A DNA stretch of 64,000 bases from a virus. The notes under the pieces are model-generated. The model ran no database searches and was not told where the DNA came from. It worked only from the letters and a program-made list of their open reading frames with translations. A program made the position numbers and the translations under genes. Where the stretch lies: positions 1 to 64,000 of IMG/VR virus record IMGVR_UViG_3300046734_000671, one strand, 5' to 3'. Each line of letters starts with the position of its first letter. The stretch's first letter is position 1. This document shows, in pieces, positions 1 through 5,979 of the stretch.

Positions 1-202
1 TATTGCTTCTTCATCACTACTCACAGAATGGGTTAGAGGAAAGTCCCTTGACGAAGCGGGAAAGATCAGCAATGTCCAAATTGCTCAAGAATTATCACTT
101 CCGCCAGTAAAAATACATTGTAGCGTATTAGCGGAAGATGCTATCAAAGCCGCCATCAAGAACTACAGGGGAAAGCATGATACAAGTAACACAGGCAGCT
201 AG
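1..202 (+). CDS. iscU: IscU-type iron-sulfur scaffold protein, C-terminal part (5' end outside window)
   Basis: Reading from base 2, about 66 codons remain up to a TAG at 200-202. They contain the IscU C-terminal signatures [18 protein letters not shown] and [20 protein letters not shown]. The cysteine in [11 protein letters not shown] is the last of the three conserved cluster-binding cysteines; the other two and the LPPVK chaperone-recognition site are a known arrangement in IscU, and LPPVK is visible here. IscU is the scaffold on which [2Fe-2S] and [4Fe-4S] clusters are built from IscS sulfur. The gene overlaps the start of iscA by 26 bases, which suggests translational coupling. The short tail after KNYRGKH appears to be phage-specific read-out into the iscA start. 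Only the N-terminal half is unseen, so completeness cannot be judged. Confidence 0.9.
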   Translation, partial: IASSSLLTEWVRGKSLDEAGKISNVQIAQELSLPPVKIHCSVLAEDAIKAAIKNYRGKHDTSNTGS

Positions 203-497
203 TTCTTGGATACGAGAGCAGCTCTATCTACGTGGTAGAGGAAAGGGCATACGTTTGGGTATTGCTCCTGCAGGATGCACTGGATATAAGTATGTAATTG
301 AATTTGTAGATGAAGAAAACGAAGAAGATTACTATACAGATCAAAAGGGCGTAAGATTTTTTATAGACCCAAAAAGTCGACCCGCGTTATTAGACTCTGT
401 AGTTGAGTTTCGAACTGAAGGCCTCAACTCTGGATTAGACATTATAAATCCCAACACACGAGACAAATGTGGATGTGGTGAGAGCTTCAGTATATAG
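177..497 (+). CDS. iscA: IscA/HesB A-type iron-sulfur carrier protein
   Basis: This 106-residue protein has the usual length of the family. It carries the three invariant cysteines at 34 ([10 protein letters not shown]), 98 and 100 ([11 protein letters not shown]). A-type carriers receive clusters from the scaffold and hand them to target proteins. I chose ATG 177 because AGGGGA lies just upstream and the product then begins MIQVTQAA, as the family does; the upstream in-frame start at 138 would add 13 unrelated residues coming from the iscU frame. It overlaps the end of iscU and is followed 13 bases later by the lysozyme. The pair iscU-iscA without iscS suggests that the phage relies on host cysteine desulfurase. 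All family key residues are present, so activity is plausible. Confidence 0.92.
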   Translation: MIQVTQAASSWIREQLYLRGRGKGIRLGIAPAGCTGYKYVIEFVDEENEEDYYTDQKGVRFFIDPKSRPALLDSVVEFRTEGLNSGLDIINPNTRDKCGCGESFSI

Positions 498-510
498 CTA
501 GGAATATAAA

Positions 511-954
511 ATGGATCGTGAAAGATTATATGAGGAAATTAAAGCAGATGAAGGAGAAGTTCTGGAAGTCTATAAGGACCACTTGGGATACGATACTATT
601 GGTATTGGACACTTGGTCACAGCAGAAGATGAAGAGTTTGGAAAGCCTACCGGGACACCCATTACAGCTGAGAGAAGCAGAGAGCTCTTCGATAGAGATA
701 TTGAATGTGCCATTAAGGACTGCGAACGACTATATGGACAATGGCATAACTGGCCAGAAGAAGTCCAACTGATAATGGTCAACATGGCGTTCAACCTAGG
801 CGCTACAAGACTTGAGAAGTTTCGACAGCTGCGATTTCATTTGTCCCAGCATAACTGGAAACAAGCTGCGGCAGAGGGCCGAGACTCTTTATGGTACCGA
901 CAAGTTACAAATCGAGCAGAAAGATTAATGACACGACTAGAAAATGTGACTTGA
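511..954 (+). CDS. T4-type lysozyme (endolysin, GH24)
   Basis: This 147-residue muramidase cleaves the N-acetylmuramic acid to N-acetylglucosamine bond of peptidoglycan at lysis. The catalytic triad of the T4 lysozyme family is visible: Glu14 in KADEGE, Asp23 in YKDHLGY and Thr29 in YDTIGIGH. The C-terminal half has the expected AFNLGATRLEKF and WYRQVTNRAERL stretches. There is no signal peptide, so it should need a holin; the two-helix membrane protein at 1748-2083 is a candidate but not proven. The ATG at 511 has AGGA eight bases upstream. Its stop codon (952-954) lies inside the -35 box of the next promoter. Confidence 0.93.
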   Translation: MDRERLYEEIKADEGEVLEVYKDHLGYDTIGIGHLVTAEDEEFGKPTGTPITAERSRELFDRDIECAIKDCERLYGQWHNWPEEVQLIMVNMAFNLGATRLEKFRQLRFHLSQHNWKQAAAEGRDSLWYRQVTNRAERLMTRLENVT

Positions 955-979
955 CTTTAATTATCAGTTAGTGTATAAT
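951..979 (+). promoter_or_regulatory. Sigma70-type promoter P1
   Basis: The -35 box TTGACT (951-956) and -10 box TATAAT (974-979) are separated by 17 bases. The -10 reads GTATAATAT like the other plus-strand promoters here. It overlaps the lysozyme stop codon and lies just upstream of the gene at 1000, which has GGAGG seven bases before its ATG. Confidence 0.85.
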
Positions 980-999
980 ATATTCTAACTGGAGGTAGT

Positions 1000-1596
1000 A
1001 TGAATCTTTTTTATCTTGACGAAGATTTAGATGCGTGTGCAGAATCTCACGTCGACAAGCATATTGTAAAAATGCCATTGGAAGTTGCCCAAATATGCTG
1101 TACCGCTGTTTGGGTAGATGTGCATTTGGGTTTTGTACCTCGGGCTTTGAATAAATCAGAGTCCGACCATCTCAACTCCTTGAAGAAGGAGATTAAACAC
1201 TTACCGCCTGAAAGCAGACCACTCACTCCCTACTTGCCTATGATGTACAATCATCCTTGTACTATATGGGCACGTAGTTCTTTGGATAATTATGAGTGGA
1301 CGCACTGCTATGGCAATGCTCTCGGAGAAGAATATAGATATAGGTATGGGAAACAGCACAAATCAGTCACAGTCATCAACGAACTGCCCGACATTATCAA
1401 AATGGAAAGACTTGGATTTACCACTTTCGGATTGGCAATGCCAGACGTGCTCAAAGACTATGACAATCCTATACAGTCTTATCGTGACTACTATCATCTC
1501 GACAAGGCTACTTTTGCCAGCTGGACTGGGAGACCTACCCCCTCATGGTGGGATGATTCTCTCGCAGATTACGAGACAAGGATCACGGCCAAATGA
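1000..1596 (+). CDS. Conserved phage protein of unknown function (DKH-VKM family)
   Basis: This 198-residue protein has features I recognise from many marine phage hypothetical proteins. These are an N-terminal MNLFYLDEDLDACAE followed by VDKHIVKMPLEVAQICCTA, a central NHPCTIWARSSLDNYEW and EYRYRYGKQHKS, GLAMPDVLKDYDNP, and a C-terminal FASWTGRPTPSWW. No function is assigned to this family as far as I know. The conserved His, Cys, Asp and Lys residues could form an active or metal site, but that is inference. It is the first gene after P1 and has a strong GGAGG site. Its end overlaps the next start by four bases (ATGA), so it heads a tightly coupled cluster of small genes. Confidence 0.8.
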   Translation: MNLFYLDEDLDACAESHVDKHIVKMPLEVAQICCTAVWVDVHLGFVPRALNKSESDHLNSLKKEIKHLPPESRPLTPYLPMMYNHPCTIWARSSLDNYEWTHCYGNALGEEYRYRYGKQHKSVTVINELPDIIKMERLGFTTFGLAMPDVLKDYDNPIQSYRDYYHLDKATFASWTGRPTPSWWDDSLADYETRITAK

Positions 1597-1751
1597 AAGA
1601 TAAAAGTTATAATCATCTAAAACTCGTAGCTTCTCGCTCTGGCCTATCAAAAGTGGACGATCAGTATTTAGAGTTAGAGAAGCAACAAGAAGAACTTGAA
1701 GAGCAAGCAAGATTAATTGCTGAACTGTATGGAGAACCGGACGAAGAATGA
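1593..1751 (+). CDS. Small acidic hypothetical protein (52 aa)
   Basis: The frame begins with an ATGA overlap on the gene before it and ends with an ATGA overlap on the gene after it, which is strong support for translation in a coupled cluster. The product begins MKDKSYNHLKLVASRSG and then has a heptad-like acidic helix rich in Glu, Gln and Leu (residues 24-46, LELEKQQEELEEQARLIAEL), so a short coiled coil is likely. No function is recognised. Confidence 0.7.
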   Translation: MKDKSYNHLKLVASRSGLSKVDDQYLELEKQQEELEEQARLIAELYGEPDEE

Positions 1752-2083
1752 AAAAACTAGGCTTTTGGGTGTATGACACCTACAATTTCTTTTTTAGTCT
1801 CAAAGCAAATCCTTTACGATTTATACCGAATGCGTTTACACAGTATATACTGATGTTTTATCTCTCGGTGATGTGGACTGTTGTGTTCACGCTTTGGACT
1901 GGATATAGTATTTATTTTGGTCTTGGAAGTGTTGGTGGGCACTTATTAGTAATTAGTGCATTTTTTATTACTGCTCTTACATTTCAAGATGCAGAAAAGA
2001 ATGGTCATTTGTGGGTACAGAGAGTTAAGCCCACCCCAGTAGAGAAAAGGAGAGGTGTGTGGAATTTAGAAAGCGAGGGTTAA
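1748..2083 (+). CDS. Two-helix membrane protein (possible holin)
   Basis: The 111-residue product has two hydrophobic segments, about residues 35-52 (MFYLSVMWTVVFTLW) and 62-80 (HLLVISAFFITALTF). Both ends are charged, and the C-terminal tail is basic (RVKPTPVEKRR). With two helices and both ends charged it resembles class II holins in layout, and the lysozyme lies about 0.8 kb upstream. There is no sequence signature for a holin, and it lies immediately before a cytochrome c lipoprotein, so a membrane partner for that protein is an alternative. It starts with an ATGA overlap and its last 25 bases overlap the next gene. Confidence 0.6.
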   Translation: MKKLGFWVYDTYNFFFSLKANPLRFIPNAFTQYILMFYLSVMWTVVFTLWTGYSIYFGLGSVGGHLLVISAFFITALTFQDAEKNGHLWVQRVKPTPVEKRRGVWNLESEG

Positions 2084-2478
2084 TTTTAGCATTAGGTATT
2101 GCTTTGGCAGGTTGTGGGCAGAATGACCCAGGTCTGGCAAAAACTATGGGCACCACAAAAGCACAGCGTGCTGCTATTGAAGATCGCATCAAACCCTTTA
2201 GTGTAGTAAATGTAATAGGCGGAACTGCTGTTGCTGCTGTTGCTGCATTGCCTGGCGAAGCAAAGTATGCTGCATGTGGAGCATGCCACGGTTCAAACGG
2301 GGGCGGGGGTGTAGGCCCTGCACTTGCTGGACAAACAGTCCAGTATATTGTTGGGAGGCTCAACCAATACAAAGCAGGTGAAAAAGTAGGTAATCAAAGC
2401 AATATGATGTGGCCTCAGGCGGCAGGACTATCTGATACTGATATTAATGATCTTGCGGAGTATATTGGAACATTATGA
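2059..2478 (+). CDS. c-type cytochrome lipoprotein
   Basis: The start is GTG 2059 with AGGAG just upstream. The 139-residue product begins with basic residues, a hydrophobic core and a lipobox (IALAGC, Cys19), so it should be exported and lipid-anchored on the periplasmic side. A heme-attachment motif CGACH is at residues 73-77. A cytochrome c fold follows: GVGPALAGQTVQYIVGRL, YKAGEK, a Met axial ligand candidate at 116/117 (SNMMWPQAAGL), and the C-terminal helix LSDTDINDLAEYIGTL. Class I cytochromes c of the c4/c553 kind carry one electron between membrane complexes. Heme attachment would need the host Ccm system. The gene sits inside a compact run of phage genes with overlaps at both ends, so it is a resident phage gene and not a host fragment. 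Confidence 0.85.
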   Translation: MEFRKRGLILALGIALAGCGQNDPGLAKTMGTTKAQRAAIEDRIKPFSVVNVIGGTAVAAVAALPGEAKYAACGACHGSNGGGGVGPALAGQTVQYIVGRLNQYKAGEKVGNQSNMMWPQAAGLSDTDINDLAEYIGTL

Positions 2479-2660
2479 AAAGTAGTACATATGAGATTGT
2501 AGAGGTATTCTATGCTGAAAATGAAAGAGTATATAGAGTAGTAGAAAAGAAAGCCGATGGAAAAATTCAAGATGTAGCACGACTTACTAGTAGAGAAAAA
2601 GCTCAATACTACATAGATGTACGTCAACAACAAACAGCACCGGAGCATAACCAATGGTAA
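2475..2660 (+). CDS. Small hypothetical protein (61 aa)
   Basis: An ATGA overlap with the cytochrome gene supports this frame. The product (MKSSTYEIVEVFYAENERVY at the start) alternates beta-type segments, then ends with SREKAQYYIDVRQQQ and a polar tail. It has no membrane segment, signal peptide or cysteine. Function is unknown. Confidence 0.65.
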   Translation: MKSSTYEIVEVFYAENERVYRVVEKKADGKIQDVARLTSREKAQYYIDVRQQQTAPEHNQW

Positions 2661-2794
2661 AGATGATAATATTAGTAGTAGCCCTCGTTTCTATAGCGAT
2701 GGTAGGCTCACAAGCAATAGTTAAAAATACAAATTTAGACACTCCAACAACCGTAAATGAAGCTCAAAAACTTTGGGAAAAGCGGAATGGCTAA
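2654..2794 (+). CDS. Small single-pass membrane peptide (46 aa)
   Basis: ATG 2654 overlaps the end of the preceding gene by seven bases. The product starts MVKMIILVVALVSIAMVG, a hydrophobic segment of about 15 residues, followed by a polar tail (NTNLDTPTTVNEAQKLWEKR). It could be an uncleaved membrane anchor or a signal peptide. It ends eight bases into the DUF3310 gene. No function is recognised. Confidence 0.55.
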   Translation: MVKMIILVVALVSIAMVGSQAIVKNTNLDTPTTVNEAQKLWEKRNG

Positions 2795-3161
2795 AAAATA
2801 TAATAGTAAATGGTTTAATGTATATCATCCCCCTCACTATAAAGCACACCCTAGCGGCGTAGAGTGTATTCAAATTACAGAACACATGAGTTTCTGTCTT
2901 GGAAATGCTGTAAAGTATATTTGGAGATCGGGGATAAAAACTGACGATCCTGTACATGATTTAAGCAAAGCAGTGTGGTATATAAATAGGGAGATAGCAA
3001 AAATTGAGAAGAATCAAGAAAAAAGAGTCAGAGAACTTGTCCGATACGAATATACGGAAAGTAATCGATCTTCTGAGTGGCAACAGTCCTATAACAAAAA
3101 AGGAAGCCTGTGGTATCCTGAATATAGCATACAATACAACCAGACTTCAGAGAATAGTTGA
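2787..3161 (+). CDS. DUF3310 domain protein
   Basis: ATG 2787 gives a 124-residue protein; an earlier in-frame start at 2757 would lie deep inside the previous gene. Residues 10-75 carry the DUF3310 pattern: YHPPHYKAHPSGVECIQITE, FCLGNAVKYIWRSGIK, and DLSKAVWYINREI. This small domain is common in phages near nucleotide-metabolism and replication genes and is sometimes annotated as a nucleotide kinase-like protein, without a proven reaction. The region after residue 75 overlaps the next gene in another frame for 158 bases and is not part of the known domain. It could therefore be a by-product of the overlap. Confidence 0.8.
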   Translation: MAKKYNSKWFNVYHPPHYKAHPSGVECIQITEHMSFCLGNAVKYIWRSGIKTDDPVHDLSKAVWYINREIAKIEKNQEKRVRELVRYEYTESNRSSEWQQSYNKKGSLWYPEYSIQYNQTSENS

Positions 3162-3696
3162 TGAATTTGAAGAGACGCAGGCGTATCGTTCAAAAAGAAA
3201 GAGTCAAAACAAAGGGAAAGCAGCCACAAAAGATGAAGTGGCAGATGCGGTTACTCGATTTTTATCCGGCGACGCCATCTCAGAAATCGCAGCGGGGTTG
3301 TACAGATCTTCAGGATTTGTCAAAGCCATCATCGAACGTACAGGAGTTCCCCAAAAAGGAGAAGGAACATACGACTACTTGCCGGACGAGTGCGTTGCAG
3401 AAAATTTTGCTGATGGAGAGATAGTATGGTCAGCTCGTTACCACGGCCCTGCTATAATTAAACAAGAATTGTCAATAGACTATCAGGCGGAGAAATCTGG
3501 AATCAAAGATGTAAACTACGAAAAGAAATATGGTAGTAAAGCGTACAACATCTGGGTAATTGAAAAAATTGACGATGATTACAGCGATCGCTGGACTACC
3601 TCTACAGGTGGGGGGTTTACCGCAACACAGCTTGCATACGATTTGGGAAAACTAACTCACCTTCAAGAATACGGTGTAGATTTATCACGTATCTAA
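3004..3696 (+). CDS. Helix-turn-helix DNA-binding protein
   Basis: The start is inferred as TTG 3004 because GGGAG lies about ten bases upstream and no ATG fits better. The 230-residue product has an N-terminal helix-turn-helix-like stretch (residues 27-56, PITKKEACGILNIAYNTTRL) and a second one around 76-110 (VADAVTRFLSGDAISEIAAG, SGFVKAIIERTGVP). The C-terminal half (about 125-230) reads like a compact beta domain with GEIVWSARYHGPAIIK and GSKAYNIWVIEK. A role as a phage regulator is inferred. It is the last gene of the cluster begun by P1 and is followed directly by P2. Confidence 0.65.
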   Translation: MRRIKKKESENLSDTNIRKVIDLLSGNSPITKKEACGILNIAYNTTRLQRIVDEFEETQAYRSKRKSQNKGKAATKDEVADAVTRFLSGDAISEIAAGLYRSSGFVKAIIERTGVPQKGEGTYDYLPDECVAENFADGEIVWSARYHGPAIIKQELSIDYQAEKSGIKDVNYEKKYGSKAYNIWVIEKIDDDYSDRWTTSTGGGFTATQLAYDLGKLTHLQEYGVDLSRI

Positions 3697-3705
3697 AAAA
3701 ATTTC

Positions 3706-3734
3706 TTGACTTTCACTTCATATGCAGGTATAAT
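3706..3734 (+). promoter_or_regulatory. Sigma70-type promoter P2
   Basis: The -35 box TTGACT (3706-3711) and -10 box TATAAT (3729-3734) are 17 bases apart, with TTC before the -35 and GTATAATAT at the -10 as in the other early promoters. It lies in the short gap after the helix-turn-helix gene and ahead of the small gene at 3764. Confidence 0.85.
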
Positions 3735-3763
3735 ATCTGTATAAATTGATAGGAGACTTACAA

Positions 3764-3850
3764 ATGGAATTTTTAGCAGGGTACTTCCTGTTTCTTACTC
3801 TCTCGCTTATTTCATTCTTATGGATTGAGCAGATTCAGAGTGGGCGATAG
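3764..3850 (+). CDS. Very small membrane peptide (28 aa)
   Basis: This is the first open frame behind P2. It has AGGAG seven to eleven bases before ATG 3764. The product is almost wholly hydrophobic (MEFLAGYFLFLTLSLISFLW) with a short polar end (IEQIQSGR), so it is predicted to be a single membrane helix. It was too short for routine gene calling. It may act as a membrane effector or as a leader peptide for the gene at 3927. Translation is supported only by the ribosome binding site and position. Confidence 0.5.
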   Translation: MEFLAGYFLFLTLSLISFLWIEQIQSGR

Positions 3851-3926
3851 GTTCTATCAACAACAATTAGCGGCCACGGGAAACTGTCCTGGGGCTACCA
3901 TTTCACAACGTAGAAGGAAACGAAGA

Positions 3927-4292
3927 ATGGCATGGGATGACGAAAAGAAAGCAGCAGTTATTGAGGCGTATGAAGCTGCAGAGCCAACTCCAGAGAACAG
4001 CATGGAGATCGTCGCGGAGCTTGCGGAAGAATTTGAAGAGTCACCAAACGGGGTTCGTATGATTCTTACTAAAGCAGGAGTGTATGTAAAGAAAGCCCCC
4101 GCTTCTGGTGGCAGCAAAGCTTCCGCGAGTGGTGGTAGTAGCGGTGGGCGAGTATCAAAAGCTGCTGCTATTGAAAGTTTGTCTGCTGCAATCTCTGATG
4201 CAGGTCAAGAAGTTGACCAAGAGATTCTTGACAAGCTGACTGGTAAAGCTGCTGTATACTTTACAGGTGTTATTTCCGCAATTAATTCATAA
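3927..4292 (+). CDS. Small helix-turn-helix protein (121 aa)
   Basis: I chose ATG 3927, which has AAGGA about ten bases upstream and gives MAWDDEKKAAVIEAY; the longer frame from TTG 3825 begins inside the preceding membrane peptide. Residues 2-55 form a helix-turn-helix unit (EIVAELAEEFEESPNGVRMI, LTKAGVYVKK) like those repeated in the protein at 6743-7462. A Gly/Ser/Ala-rich linker (about 60-80) joins it to a C-terminal helix (VSKAAAIESLSAAISDAGQE). A DNA-binding regulatory or nucleoid role is inferred. Confidence 0.7.
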   Translation: MAWDDEKKAAVIEAYEAAEPTPENSMEIVAELAEEFEESPNGVRMILTKAGVYVKKAPASGGSKASASGGSSGGRVSKAAAIESLSAAISDAGQEVDQEILDKLTGKAAVYFTGVISAINS

Positions 4293-4298
4293 AGTTTT

Positions 4299-4352
4299 GC
4301 TTCTAAGATGATGAGGACGGTAGAAAATTCTGCCAACCCGCTTCTTAGGAGC
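4299..4352 (+). promoter_or_regulatory. RNA hairpin that would mask a ribosome binding site
   Basis: GCTTCTAAG (4299-4307) can pair with CTTAGGAGC (4344-4352) over nine positions with one U-G pair. The 3' arm contains the AGGAG of the next gene, whose GTG start is at 4357. Inside lies a second stem, GGTAGAA (4319-4325) with TTCTGCC (4328-4334). The single-stranded parts are ATGATGAGGAC and AACCCGCTT. Such an architecture fits translational control by a ligand, protein, temperature or ribosome passage. I do not recognise it as a known riboswitch class. Confidence 0.5.
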
Positions 4353-4356
4353 ATTT

Positions 4357-4623
4357 GTGAAAAAAGAAGAACTAGCACGACTCGTAAATGAGTATGGTGA
4401 CGCGGTAATAAGTTACCGAAGTGAAAATAGTGGTAAACTCAAATATAATGTTTGCACGCTAGACTTCTCAACACCTTATATCCAAGACAAAAGAAATCGG
4501 GCAAAAGAGTCTGACAGTACTCTTTTGCTTTTTTGTTGGGATACTGACTCATATAGACTGTTAAAACCAAATAATGTAACTAGTGTTGTTCCTTTGGCTT
4601 CCGTTTTGAAGAACGGAGACTGA
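4357..4623 (+). CDS. Hypothetical protein (88 aa)
   Basis: Translation starts at GTG 4357 behind an AGGAG that sits in the hairpin described at 4299-4352. The product begins MKKEELARLVNEYGDAVISY. Its middle and end alternate polar and hydrophobic residues (DSTLLLFCWDTDSYRLLKPN, VTSVVPLASVLKNG), suggesting a small beta-rich domain. This resembles compact phage proteins that bind nucleic acid, but no family is recognised. It is followed after one base by the PC4-like gene and is probably co-transcribed from P2. Confidence 0.6.
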   Translation: MKKEELARLVNEYGDAVISYRSENSGKLKYNVCTLDFSTPYIQDKRNRAKESDSTLLLFCWDTDSYRLLKPNNVTSVVPLASVLKNGD

Positions 4624-4624
4624 T

Positions 4625-4927
4625 ATGGAACTGTATGAATCTCCAGAAATGTATGAAAAAATTGTACATTATGACGAAGAAAAAGAAGTTCAGATACGAT
4701 TGACGGTAAGTACGTTTCGTGGAATAGAATATCTACACCTTCGTAAGTATTATTTGAGTTTTGACGAAGAGTGGTGCCCTACTCCAGAAGGAGTGGCCTT
4801 TCCACTCGATTTTAATAATAGTAGAGAACTTTTTGCAGGGTTAGTCGAGATACTAAGCTTGGCGGAAAGTAAACAAATTATTGAAGAGAATTTTTTCGAT
4901 CTTATCCAGGACTTATACATAAAATAG
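4625..4927 (+). CDS. PC4-like single-stranded DNA-binding protein
   Basis: The 100-residue product carries a PC4-like pattern at residues 19-70: VQIRLTVSTFRGIEYLHLRK, then YYLSFDEEWCPTPEGVAFPL, then a helix (RELFAGLVEILSLAE). PC4-family proteins in bacteria and phages bind single-stranded DNA as dimers and act in transcription or replication. The assignment rests on the spacing of the sheet-forming R-x-YY and P-T-x-x-G motifs and is not certain. P3 begins three bases after its stop codon. Confidence 0.55.
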   Translation: MELYESPEMYEKIVHYDEEKEVQIRLTVSTFRGIEYLHLRKYYLSFDEEWCPTPEGVAFPLDFNNSRELFAGLVEILSLAESKQIIEENFFDLIQDLYIK

Positions 4928-4930
4928 TTC

Positions 4931-4959
4931 TTGACTTTTCTTTCTTCTTTCTGTATAAT
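4931..4959 (+). promoter_or_regulatory. Sigma70-type promoter P3
   Basis: TTGACT (4931-4936) and TATAAT (4954-4959) are 17 bases apart. The upstream AAAATAGTTC is identical to that at P4 and P6. It drives the ligase N-terminal gene, whose GAGGAA site (about 4972-4977) lies just downstream of the expected transcript start. Confidence 0.88.
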
Positions 4960-4982
4960 ATATGGTCTGAGTGAGGAAATAT

Positions 4983-5927
4983 ATGAAAGATTTTTTTGAA
5001 AAATGTGAAGCCGCGTACTTCTCGGGCTACCCGATAATCTCGGACGAAGAGTATGACGCGCTTGTAGCAAAGTGGAATCACCAATCTGTAGGCCATACGG
5101 TCACAGACGGTGTTCCTCATTTGTACAAGATGTATTCTCTACAAAAATATTTTGATCTTACTGAAGCCCCCAATACTTCAGAGTATGTTTGTACTCCGAA
5201 GCTAGACGGGGCTGCTGTGTCTTTACTGTATGTAAATGGACACTTTGCACTCGGATTGACACGAGGCGATGGTAACTTAGGCCGAGACGTTACCATAAAG
5301 CTAGAAGAGCTAGTACCTGTTACTATTCCTATGAAGGGTAGTGTGCAGATTACTGGAGAGGTAGTTTTGCCCTCGTTTGTCCCCAATGCTCGCAATGCTG
5401 CAGCGGGGTTGTTAAATGTCAAAGACATACAAGAGTTTCGAGAGCGATCTCAAGACTTGGTTTTTGTCGCTTACGACCTCCAGTTTGAAAAAGACTATTC
5501 AGACTATAAGTCAGCAATGTATGCATTGGCCCATGAAGGTTTCAATGTCGTAACAGACTTCGACGCTACTGATTATCCTACGGATGGTTTAGTATACCGC
5601 CTGCGCGATCAGAGAGCCTTTCAAAAAATGGGACATACAGCCCACCACCCTCGTGGCGCTTTTGCTCTCAAAGAGCAGAAAGAGGGGAAGATTACAGAAT
5701 TACTCGATGTTGTGTGGCAAGTAGGTAAATCGGGCGTAGTCAGCCCTGTTGCTCTACTTGATCCAGTCGAAGTAGAAGGTGCTCTTGTGGGCAGGGCAAC
5801 TCTACACAACATCGAGTACATTCGCTCTTTGGACCTGGAAATCGGTTGCAAAGTAGAGGTAATACGTAGTGGAGACATTATTCCGCGAATCGTTCGCAGA
5901 GCAGACCTTCAGAAAAATAGTTCTTGA
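4983..5927 (+). CDS. ligA: NAD-dependent DNA ligase, adenylation and OB-fold subunit (split ligase A)
   Basis: This 314-residue protein is the N-terminal part of an NAD-dependent ligase. It has a shortened Ia-type start (CEAAYFSGYPIISDEEYDAL), the catalytic lysine Lys73 in TPKLDGAAVSLLY, nucleotidyltransferase motifs LTRGDGNLGRDVT, GEVVLP and NARNAAAGLL, TDGLVYR, FALKE, and the OB domain (VWQVGKSGVVSPVALLDPVE, GATLHN-like GRATLHN, EVIRSGDIIPRI). It stops where the zinc finger should begin; that part is in the next gene. Phage T5 also has its ligase in two polypeptides. ATG 4983 follows GAGGAA; GTG 4971 is an unlikely alternative. The last residues KNSS and the stop are encoded by the P4 sequence itself. 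Confidence 0.93.
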   Translation: MKDFFEKCEAAYFSGYPIISDEEYDALVAKWNHQSVGHTVTDGVPHLYKMYSLQKYFDLTEAPNTSEYVCTPKLDGAAVSLLYVNGHFALGLTRGDGNLGRDVTIKLEELVPVTIPMKGSVQITGEVVLPSFVPNARNAAAGLLNVKDIQEFRERSQDLVFVAYDLQFEKDYSDYKSAMYALAHEGFNVVTDFDATDYPTDGLVYRLRDQRAFQKMGHTAHHPRGAFALKEQKEGKITELLDVVWQVGKSGVVSPVALLDPVEVEGALVGRATLHNIEYIRSLDLEIGCKVEVIRSGDIIPRIVRRADLQKNSS

Positions 5928-5952
5928 CTTTTACCTCAGTTTTTCGTATAAT
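5924..5952 (+). promoter_or_regulatory. Sigma70-type promoter P4 between the ligase halves
   Basis: TTGACT (5924-5929) overlaps the stop codon TGA (5925-5927) of the ligase A gene; TATAAT lies at 5947-5952 after 17 bases. AAAAATAGTTCTTGAC is identical to the P6 sequence. It gives the second ligase gene its own transcript. Confidence 0.88.
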
Positions 5953-5979
5953 ATATTCTACATTTTCGGAGTTATCTAA

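Noticed and set aside
138-176. Longer N-terminus for IscA from base 138
   Set aside because: It would use the iscU coding region in another frame. ATG 177 has a good AGGGGA site and gives a family-like start.
2798-2803. TATAAT at the DUF3310 start as a further promoter
   Set aside because: No -35-like sequence lies 16-18 bases upstream (GGGAAA is there), unlike the eight accepted promoters.
4308-4343. Hammerhead-like ribozyme in the 4.3 kb leader (ATGATGAGG)
   Set aside because: The core CTGATGAG and GAAA elements are not present in the needed order around the stems.
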